Below are positions 1 to 4,778 of a stretch of 5,552 bases of DNA, piece by piece. The stretch lies in contig JAEWTW010000056.1 of the NCBI GenBank assembly GCA_023397655.1, positions 1-5,552 of the forward strand, given 5' to 3'. The translations under genes were made by a program, and so were the position numbers. The notes beneath the pieces were generated by a model. It saw only the letters and a list, made by a program, of their open reading frames with translations. It was not told the origin of the DNA and searched no databases. The DNA is from Bacillota bacterium (lineage in GTDB: Bacteria > Bacillota > Clostridia > Christensenellales > SZUA-584). Position 1 is the first letter of the stretch. Every line of letters begins with the position of its first letter.

Positions 1-29
1 CCGGAAGGAGTGACCACGGGAGCGGCTAT

Positions 30-129
30 GGCGTATCCCTCCCTCAGTCACCTGCGGTGCCGGGGTCCCCGAAAAGACGAAGGCTTTTTGGGGTGGGTAC
101 AACTCCCTCATCTGAGGGAGTTGTACCCA
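30..129. repeat. Palindromic, possibly MITE-like dispersed repeat
   Basis: This non-coding stretch is built from consecutive small palindromes. CACC-TGC-GGTG lies at 49-59, CGGG-GTC-CCCG at 61-71, and a long perfect inverted repeat at 94-129. The CCCTCAGTCACCTGCGGTG-type wording with CTCCCTCA/TGAGGGAG arms resembles small palindromic repeats I associate with clostridial genomes, but this is from memory and the family is not named. No transposase or target-site duplication can be identified. The boundaries are uncertain, and the element may begin outside the window. It could instead be the trailer of a rightward gene lying left of the window. Confidence 0.4.
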
Positions 130-134
130 TTTTT
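94..134 (+). terminator. Intrinsic terminator or repeat hairpin reading rightward
   Basis: A perfect 16-bp stem (94-109 pairing with 114-129, core GGGTACAACTCCCTC) with a 4-nt ATCT loop is followed at once by five T residues (130-134). This is the layout of a rho-independent terminator for a transcript entering from the left edge. On the opposite strand no T-run follows the stem, so it would act in one direction. The unusually long perfect stem also fits the palindromic core of a dispersed repeat, and both may be true. Confidence 0.6.
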
Positions 135-162
135 CGGCAATATGCCTTTTGCGCGCGGGCAC

Positions 163-185
163 AAAAAAAGCGGCCATTGCCGCCT
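163..185 (-). terminator. Intrinsic terminator of the AbiJ-NTD-like gene
   Basis: On the minus strand, GCGGC (183-179) and GCCGC (174-170) form a GC stem with an AATG loop, followed by seven T residues (plus-strand A-run 163-169). It starts about 17 bases after the stop codon at 201-203. This placement suggests that the gene's present 3' end is a settled transcript end and not a fresh random break. Confidence 0.8.
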
Positions 186-200
186 GCCTGCATATATGCG

Positions 201-734
201 TTATACCGCTTTCCAAAGAAATGGGCTTACCTTTGTATAATAAATGCCGCAAGCGCTCTCCAGCGGCTTAACGCCATCCATATCCGTAATGGGTACGATG
301 ATCCCCCGCAGGAGCCTGTAGCCCACATATTCCCGTTTGAAGATGTTATTGTAATAGTCGCAGGTTTTAAAGCCTTTGGAGTCCAGCACGGCGCCGAGAC
401 GGCCCGCCATGTATTCGATGAGCGTCAGTACGCTGTGATAATCGTCCTCGCGCAGTGTCCGGCTGATGACGGGTATGACATCCTCTTCGCTGTAGTGAGC
501 AGCGGGGTCAATCTCCAGCAGATAGACCTGTTCCAGCATGTCGGCGATCAGGTGCCGCTTTCTTTCCTCCGTCAGCCGCTCGAACGCCAGACCCATTAGA
601 AAGCTGGTGTTATTGATGAGCGCGGTGCGCGTGCGGTCGTCAAAGCTGTCAAACTGAATTGACCTGTTTTCCGACCGTATGCCGCTCCTGTCCGAGAAGC
701 CGTTTCGCAGCCTGACCGGCACTGTTGCTTCCAT
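201..734 (-). CDS. AbiJ N-terminal-domain-4-like protein lacking the HEPN effector
   Basis: A predicted soluble 177-residue protein. The start FSDRSGIR (about residues 13-20), the segment IQFDSFDDRTRTAL (26-39) and the end GYRLLRGIIVPITDMDG (138-154) match my recollection of the AbiJ_NTD4 domain found at the N-terminus of phage abortive-infection proteins. There it normally precedes a C-terminal HEPN domain, a predicted ribonuclease. Here the protein stops about 23 residues after PITD and a terminator follows, so the effector half is absent. I found no HEPN-like continuation in the remaining bases to the left, on this strand. It is either a truncated defence gene or a free-standing regulatory/sensor domain. 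I chose ATG at 734 because the promoter -10 box ends 6 bases before it. An in-frame GTG at 752 would add six residues but lies inside the promoter. The family call rests on remembered motifs, not a search, so function is uncertain. Confidence 0.62.
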   Translation of the reverse strand: MEATVPVRLRNGFSDRSGIRSENRSIQFDSFDDRTRTALINNTSFLMGLAFERLTEERKRHLIADMLEQVYLLEIDPAAHYSEEDVIPVISRTLREDDYHSVLTLIEYMAGRLGAVLDSKGFKTCDYYNNIFKREYVGYRLLRGIIVPITDMDGVKPLESACGIYYTKVSPFLWKAV

Positions 735-740
735 ACCATG

Positions 741-769
741 ATTATACCACACCTTTTCTCGCCCGACAA
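741..769 (-). promoter_or_regulatory. Sigma-A-like promoter of the AbiJ-NTD-like gene, predicted leaderless
   Basis: On the minus strand a -35 box TTGTCG (769-764) and a consensus -10 box TATAAT (746-741) are separated by exactly 17 bp. Transcription starting seven bases after the -10 box would begin at the A of the ATG at 734. No Shine-Dalgarno sequence fits between them, so a leaderless mRNA is predicted. Confidence 0.7.
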
Positions 770-817
770 TATCTGCGTATTGAAATCCGCCTCAGCCACA
801 ACATGTTGCCGGTGCGC

Positions 818-848
818 AAAAAAGGGAACAGTTCTACACCGTTCCCTT
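818..848 (-). terminator. Intrinsic terminator of the zinc-ribbon gene
   Basis: On the minus strand AAGGGAAC (848-841) pairs with GTTCCCTT (829-822) around an 11-base loop, and the T-run continues to 818. It lies about 40 bases past the stop codon at 890-892 and insulates the downstream AbiJ-NTD-like gene, which has its own promoter. Confidence 0.85.
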
Positions 849-889
849 GATGTCCTCTTAACACTGTCAGGCAAGCATACCGTTAGAAT

Positions 890-1852
890 CTATTCAAATA
901 ACGGCCATGGAGCGATGCCGCCCGTGTAAACGGAAAGACCAAGAAGGTTCGCCAGATTCCCCTGCACCGACTGCAGATACCATTTGCCGTCGTATCTCAC
1001 CAGCTGCGGACAGAATATCCACGTCTGCCCGTCGGCCTCGAATTTAACGGCGATGTTGGCCACATCGTCCTCGTCCGCGCCAAAGGTTTTGGCCTGTCGG
1101 GCGATGTTCTCCTGATTGGTTGGGCTCATATATAAGTCGGTGAAGTCTTCCGGCTCCAATGTACCGGTGATCTCAAGGTCTTCAAATATATAATTCTCGG
1201 TGTCCCGCTCGAACTTGTCGATGAAGTCCGAAACAGTCAGGTTCTCAAAAAAGTTGATATTATTGGCTTCATTGAACGCATCCGGTGTTTGGTAAAACAT
1301 ATACTGCAGGATGATCTGATTTGTAAGATAGGTTCTTCGGGACATGACATTCATTTTTTTAGTATGTTCATTGGAGTTGGGCAGATGAATCTCAAAATTA
1401 ATATTGTATTGACCTAACCGCTCAATCAAGTATCCCAGGTCGTAGTGTTCCACGTAGCTTTCCACAGCGAAGGCAGAGAGCATCGCGTCCATGTCCCCGT
1501 CTTTGAGACCCATCAGATAGGCATTCGCGGCATCTTCCGGCGTATTAAAGCCGGAGCCTTCTATCTTGCCGCCGGAGGAGAACACTCCCGCTGTACTGCC
1601 GCCGGAAAACACACCCGCCAGCAGCAATATTACAGCCAGCAGTATGGCCCCCACAGCCGTCCCGCACGCACCAAACAGCAGATATTTGCCCTTTGGGTTT
1701 TTGGAGACAGCAGCTTGCGCGGGCTGAACGGGGCGCTGTGCCGGGGAGGGCGCTTGTGCCGCCGGTGCATACTGCGAAACCACTTCCTTACCGCAATAAG
1801 TACAGAACTGGGAATCGTCATCCATTTTTCCGCCACAATGGCTGCAAAACAT
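890..1852 (-). CDS. Zinc-ribbon, single-pass membrane protein with extracytoplasmic domain
   Basis: A 320-residue protein of unknown precise role. A zinc ribbon is visible at the N-terminus (C3-x2-C6, C17-x2-C20), followed by a Pro/Ala/Gln-rich linker (about 29-48), a basic patch and one transmembrane helix (about 57-81). After a Gly/Ser-rich spacer, the outward part starts with FNTPEDAANAYLMGLKDGD (about 102-120), typical of NTF2-like or DUF-type extracytoplasmic domains, and ends in a segment resembling a folded ligand-binding module (WIFCPQL, KWYLQSV). The layout of cytoplasmic Zn ribbon, one helix and an outside domain is common in Bacillota and recalls the TcaA/YvbJ-type group. Those are linked to envelope stress or glycopeptide response, but that link is family knowledge, not shown here. 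The start is supported by GGAGGT at 1863-1858, five bases before the ATG. The gene is monocistronic, with its own promoter and terminator. The sequence looks intact. Confidence 0.85.
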   Translation of the reverse strand: MFCSHCGGKMDDDSQFCTYCGKEVVSQYAPAAQAPSPAQRPVQPAQAAVSKNPKGKYLLFGACGTAVGAILLAVILLLAGVFSGGSTAGVFSSGGKIEGSGFNTPEDAANAYLMGLKDGDMDAMLSAFAVESYVEHYDLGYLIERLGQYNINFEIHLPNSNEHTKKMNVMSRRTYLTNQIILQYMFYQTPDAFNEANNINFFENLTVSDFIDKFERDTENYIFEDLEITGTLEPEDFTDLYMSPTNQENIARQAKTFGADEDDVANIAVKFEADGQTWIFCPQLVRYDGKWYLQSVQGNLANLLGLSVYTGGIAPWPLFE

Positions 1853-1889
1853 ACGATACCTCCATTATTACACTGATGTTGTTTTGCCT

Positions 1890-1898
1890 ATTATATCA
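1890..1898 (-). promoter_or_regulatory. Extended -10 promoter of the zinc-ribbon gene
   Basis: On the minus strand TGATATAAT (1898-1890) is an extended -10 element (TG-N-TATAAT), about 37 bases upstream of the start codon. No good -35 hexamer stands 16-18 bp upstream, which is usual for extended -10 promoters. The predicted leader of about 30 nt contains the GGAGGT ribosome binding site. Confidence 0.65.
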
Positions 1899-1935
1899 CA
1901 ATTGTCCCATATCCGCCATGGTAAAGCCGGAAATG

Positions 1936-1960
1936 AAAAAGGGTGCTGAAGCACCCCTTT
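1936..1960. terminator. Bidirectional-looking terminator after the lipoprotein operon
   Basis: A perfect 7-bp stem, GGGTGCT (1941-1947) with AGCACCC (1950-1956), is flanked by an A-run (1936-1940) on one side and CTTTT (1957-1961) on the other. On the minus strand it has five T residues directly after the stem and lies just 3' of the stop codon at 1971, so it ends the lipoprotein operon. With only two unpaired central bases, the working loop is probably four bases. It also separates that operon from the zinc-ribbon promoter about 40 bases on. Confidence 0.85.
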
Positions 1961-1970
1961 TGATGGCTCC

Positions 1971-2780
1971 TTACCGTTTGTGAACGCTGCCGCTGCCGTT
2001 GTCACTTACGTCCACACCGGCGGGGTTCCCGCTGTATTCCAGATCGCCCGAGCCGTTCACCGAGCCGGTCAGGCTGCCTGTCACCGTCACAGACGCATCG
2101 CCGCTGCCGGAAATGTTCACGTTGGCATCCAGCGTATCCAGACGAACAGCTTCAAGGTCTCCCGAGCCGGATATCGATGCCTTCAGGCGCTGTGCCGTAC
2201 CGGACAGCGCGATATCGCCTGAGCCATAACTTGCCGTGTCCAGCATCTGTACTGTCACCGAGATATCCATATCACCCGAACCGTTGGTGGTCAGCGTCAC
2301 CGTATCCGCTTCCAGCATGAGCGAAATATCTCCGCTGCCGCCTGTGCGAATATCGAAGCTGCTGCCTGTCAGCGTGCCGCTTGCCATTGAGATGTCGCCG
2401 CTGCCCATCGTTTCAATCGTTCCGTCGCTCATTGCCGGGACATGCACGCGCATCCGTCTGACAAACATGATGTTCAGCCCGTCGTCGTAGTCCACCGTCA
2501 GCACGCCTTCGCTGTTCTGAGACAGCTCCACATAACCGATCAGATTGTCGTCCCCTTCGATCACCGCTTTGCCGTCCAGAGACGGATCGATGACCACGTC
2601 GATGGAGCCCATGCTCCTTATGCCGGTGAGCACCTGCCCCAGTTCCACTTCCTTGGTCTCGATCTTGCCGCTGCCCGTTACCGCCTTGCCGTCTCCGATG
2701 TTGATATACAGGCATCCGCCCAGTGCCGCCGCCAGCATGGCTACCAGCACCAGCGCCGCACAAACTTTCATTGCTTTCAT
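1971..2780 (-). CDS. GIN/DUF2807-type beta-helix lipoprotein, GSGD paralog
   Basis: A 269-residue predicted lipoprotein, second gene of a two-gene operon. A short signal peptide ends in the lipobox LGGC, with Cys23 as the expected lipidated residue, so it should be anchored outside the membrane. GSGD occurs seven times at residues 126, 148, 167, 186, 205, 225 and 243, followed by GSGS at 262. The 18-22 residue spacing, mostly 19, is one turn of a right-handed beta-helix. This is the hallmark of the GIN/DUF2807 family (named after a putative adhesin head), whose function is unknown. The start at 2780 is preferred over the ATG at 2786. AGGAGG (2794-2789) is eight bases from the former and only two from the latter, and the shorter form aligns with its upstream paralog residue for residue. 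A hand count gives 131 of 269 identical positions without a gap. The repeated Asp side chains could form a cation-binding or acidic ladder (inference). Confidence 0.88.
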   Translation of the reverse strand: MKAMKVCAALVLVAMLAAALGGCLYINIGDGKAVTGSGKIETKEVELGQVLTGIRSMGSIDVVIDPSLDGKAVIEGDDNLIGYVELSQNSEGVLTVDYDDGLNIMFVRRMRVHVPAMSDGTIETMGSGDISMASGTLTGSSFDIRTGGSGDISLMLEADTVTLTTNGSGDMDISVTVQMLDTASYGSGDIALSGTAQRLKASISGSGDLEAVRLDTLDANVNISGSGDASVTVTGSLTGSVNGSGDLEYSGNPAGVDVSDNGSGSVHKR

Positions 2781-2788
2781 GGTCATAT

Positions 2789-2794
2789 CCTCCT
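2789..2794 (-). promoter_or_regulatory. Ribosome binding site that decides the GSGD gene start
   Basis: AGGAGG on the minus strand directly follows the TAA stop of the upstream gene (2797-2795). It is two bases from the ATG at 2786 but eight from the in-frame ATG at 2780, so the latter is the likely start. The tight junction points to co-transcription, possibly with translational coupling. Confidence 0.8.
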
Positions 2795-3604
2795 TTATCT
2801 TGCTGCAGCGCTGCCGCTGCCGTTATCTTCCACCTGCACGCCGGCCGGGTCACCATCGTACACGATACTGCCGGATCCGCCGATATCCCCCGTCAGCCTG
2901 CCCGACACATATACATTGGCACTGCCGCTGCCACTGACAGACACCTGCGCATCCTGCACCGTGAAGCCAAAGCCGTCAAGGCTGCCCGAGCCCGTCAGTC
3001 TGGCGTCCATCGTCTGCGCCGCACCATCCAGTATCACGCTGCCTGAGCCGTCCATGCTGACCATGGCGCTGTGCGACACCGCGCTGATATATGCGCTGCC
3101 CGACCCGGTCACGGTTGCTTTCAGGCTGGGCGCGTCCAGATTGAGGCCCATGCTGCCCGAGCCGTCGATGATCACCTCAAAGCTGTCCCCCGTCAGCGTG
3201 CCGTTCTCCTGCGTGATGCTGCCGCTGCCGTTTACCGCGATGCGGCCGCCGTTTACCGCAGGCACCCGCACCGTCAGCTTCTTCAGCATAATGATCGAAA
3301 CATGCGGCTCCAGATCCACAACCAGCGTACCCGTGCTGTCCTGCTTAAGCTGTACATAATCCAGCAGATTGTCGTCCCCTTCGATCACCGCCTTTTGTTC
3401 CAATGACGGGTCAATGATCACCTCGACGGAGCTTTGATTGTCCAGCCCCGTCAGCGCGCTGTCCAGTTCAACCTCGCGCTTCTCCACATTGCCGCTTCCC
3501 GTAACCGATTTACCGTCGCCGATGCGGATATACACGCATCCGCAAAGCACCAGCGCCAGCGTCATTGCCAGCACCAGCGCGACAGCCGTTTTCACCCTTT
3601 TCAT
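2795..3604 (-). CDS. GIN/DUF2807-type beta-helix lipoprotein, GSGS paralog
   Basis: A 269-residue predicted lipoprotein, first gene of the operon. The signal peptide ends LCGC with Cys23 as the likely lipid anchor. A Cys at the -2 position is unusual for a lipobox but tolerable. GSGS replaces GSGD at every turn: residues 126, 148, 167, 186, 205, 225, 243 and 262, the same positions as in the downstream paralog. A pre-helix region is well conserved between the two, for example IDPSL (64-68) followed by KAVIEGDDNL (71-80). The product should form a beta-helix on the outer face of the membrane. No enzymatic residues stand out, and the function is unknown. The start is supported by GGAGGA (3616-3611), six bases before the ATG. 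The gene is followed after 8-14 bases by its paralog, the mark of a tandem duplication. The promoter lies about 160 bases upstream. Confidence 0.88.
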   Translation of the reverse strand: MKRVKTAVALVLAMTLALVLCGCVYIRIGDGKSVTGSGNVEKREVELDSALTGLDNQSSVEVIIDPSLEQKAVIEGDDNLLDYVQLKQDSTGTLVVDLEPHVSIIMLKKLTVRVPAVNGGRIAVNGSGSITQENGTLTGDSFEVIIDGSGSMGLNLDAPSLKATVTGSGSAYISAVSHSAMVSMDGSGSVILDGAAQTMDARLTGSGSLDGFGFTVQDAQVSVSGSGSANVYVSGRLTGDIGGSGSIVYDGDPAGVQVEDNGSGSAAAR

Positions 3605-3766
3605 GCCCTGTCCTCCAGATTATAAATATTAAATATTTCACAGCGCCGGTTCCTGAGCTCCGGACTGCCGTTTTCTCACCGTTCAGCCAGAAAGAGCTTG
3701 GCCGCGTATCCGCTTCAGATAAAGACTGCTCCCTATGCGCACGCGCCCCCTCTCCCATCCTGGTGC

Positions 3767-3795
3767 AGTATAGCACACGGTATCTTTCTTTGCAA
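3767..3795 (-). promoter_or_regulatory. Sigma-A-like promoter of the lipoprotein operon
   Basis: On the minus strand a -35 box TTGCAA (3795-3790) and a -10 box TATACT (3772-3767) are separated by exactly 17 bp. An AT-rich tract lies directly upstream of the -35 box. The predicted start site is near 3760, giving a leader of about 155 nt before the ATG at 3604. Confidence 0.7.
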
Positions 3796-3857
3796 GGTAC
3801 TCAGTAAAAATATATAATAAATTTTTCCGTTTTCTTATCACCTGTGCCAGGCGCTTA

Positions 3858-3886
3858 TTGAATATACGGGTTACGGAGCGTATAGT
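3858..3886 (+). promoter_or_regulatory. Sigma-A-like promoter of the phosphotransferase gene
   Basis: A -35 box TTGAAT (3858-3863) and a -10 box TATAGT (3881-3886) are 17 bp apart. The predicted start near 3893 gives a leader of about 30 nt that contains the ribosome binding site for the ATG at 3923. Confidence 0.75.
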
Positions 3887-3910
3887 GTAATCGTTTGAAT
3901 GATATTGAGC

Positions 3911-3916
3911 GGGAGG
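3911..3916 (+). promoter_or_regulatory. Ribosome binding site that decides the phosphotransferase start
   Basis: GGGAGG lies six bases before the ATG at 3923. The earlier in-frame ATG at 3899 is only about six bases from the predicted transcription start and has no binding site, so 3923 is the likely start. Confidence 0.8.
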
Positions 3917-3922
3917 CTTGTC

Positions 3923-4765
3923 ATGGAAAGCTTAACGAATCTGCGGCTTCTGGCACAGGGCGGGCAGGCATTAATATACGAATACGGCGAAAACCAGGTG
4001 CTCCGTGTACTGCGCAACCCGGATGACGCGGAGCTGCTGCAGTACGAGATCGCCATCACAAAGGCACTGCTTGGCAGCGATGTCAGCGTGCCGGAAGTGT
4101 ACGAATCGCTGACGGTGGACGGCAAACCCGCCGTGGCGGTGCAGCGGATACCCGGCATCTCCATGCTGGCGTACATGAAAGCGCATCCGCTGAAGCTGAA
4201 GACGCTGGCGCATACATTGGCGGAACTGCACATCGCCGTATCGGCGGCGCATGTACCGGGCCTCAAGCCCGCGCGCGGACGGGCTCGCGTACTTACCGAT
4301 AAGTCGGCCGTGCTCTCTTTGGAGGACAAGGCGTTCGTACAGCAGCTGATTGAAGCATTGCCCGACGGCGAAGCACTGTGTCATGGCGACTTCCACCCCG
4401 GCAACATACTGATGCACGATGGAAAACACTATATCATCGACTGGTTCGGCGCTTATCAGGGCGACATGCTGTCCGACGCCGCCCACACCTATCTGATACT
4501 GAAGAACGTGCCGCGTTTTCCGGGCGTCAGTGCCCTTGCGCATGTTGTTATGAAGCTGTCCGGCGTGATGCTGGCACACGCTTATCTGCGCTCGCTTCGC
4601 GGCCTCACGGACGTGGATATGGGGCAGTTTTCCCGGTGGCTGGCCGTCAAGGCCGCCGAGCGCTCCTTCTACGGCATGCCTGCCGAAAAGCCGCTGCTGG
4701 TCAGATTTATAGAAAAATGCCGGCAGCATCAGAGCGAACCGGCATCGTGGTATACGTTCATGTAA
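3923..4765 (+). CDS. APH-family phosphotransferase (kinase-like fold)
   Basis: A 280-residue cytoplasmic protein with the small-molecule kinase fold of aminoglycoside, choline and related phosphotransferases. An N-terminal strand-loop-strand LLAQGGQALIYEYGENQVLRV (about residues 9-29) forms the nucleotide-binding part. The Brenner motif HGDFHPGN (154-161) gives catalytic Asp156 and metal-binding Asn161, and IDWFGA (172-177) supplies the second metal-binding Asp173. QVLRV carries Arg where many relatives have the ATP-binding Lys, a substitution I believe is common in this superfamily. All key residues are present, so it should be active and transfer a phosphate from a nucleoside triphosphate to a hydroxyl. 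The substrate cannot be told from sequence. Antibiotic resistance should not be assumed, because most chromosomal members act on other compounds or are uncharacterised. It is monocistronic and ends 13 bases from the stop of the convergent protease gene. Confidence 0.85.
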   Translation: MESLTNLRLLAQGGQALIYEYGENQVLRVLRNPDDAELLQYEIAITKALLGSDVSVPEVYESLTVDGKPAVAVQRIPGISMLAYMKAHPLKLKTLAHTLAELHIAVSAAHVPGLKPARGRARVLTDKSAVLSLEDKAFVQQLIEALPDGEALCHGDFHPGNILMHDGKHYIIDWFGAYQGDMLSDAAHTYLILKNVPRFPGVSALAHVVMKLSGVMLAHAYLRSLRGLTDVDMGQFSRWLAVKAAERSFYGMPAEKPLLVRFIEKCRQHQSEPASWYTFM

Positions 4766-4778
4766 CAGCGTGACTGCC

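Larger units (their letters stand above)
3605..3922. other. Divergent intergenic region
   Basis: This 318-bp stretch has no convincing gene. It contains the leftward promoter of the lipoprotein operon, the rightward promoter of the phosphotransferase gene, an AT-rich tract between them (about 3804-3835) that could serve as an UP-element, and a leader of about 155 nt in front of the lipoprotein genes. The leader includes GC-rich segments but no strong terminator hairpin or riboswitch that I recognise. A second TATAAT (minus strand, 3624-3619) sits three bases from the ribosome binding site and lacks a -35 box, so I do not call it a promoter. Confidence 0.7.

Noticed and set aside
10..240. A 76-codon plus-strand frame at the left edge
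   Set aside because: It crosses two terminator hairpins and palindromic DNA and has no recognisable protein features.
430..470. REDDYH in the AbiJ-NTD-like protein as a HEPN R-x4-H catalytic motif
   Set aside because: It lies inside the N-terminal domain, not in a HEPN domain, and the motif is short enough to occur by chance.
2442..3359. A 305-codon open frame on the plus strand across both lipoprotein genes
   Set aside because: It is antisense to two well-supported genes. The GSG-repeat codons produce few stops on the complement, and the translation has no recognisable domain or binding site.
201..3604. The leftward genes as a single defence operon
   Set aside because: Each unit has its own promoter and terminator, and the products do not form a recognised system.
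3619..3624. TATAAT just upstream of the GSGS lipoprotein gene as its -10 box
   Set aside because: It has no -35 box at 16-18 bp, and a start there would trim the ribosome binding site. The promoter at 3767-3795 is much better.
3510..3776. An 88-codon minus-strand frame in the lipoprotein leader
   Set aside because: It begins upstream of the predicted transcript start, has no suitably spaced binding site, and runs out of frame into the lipoprotein gene.
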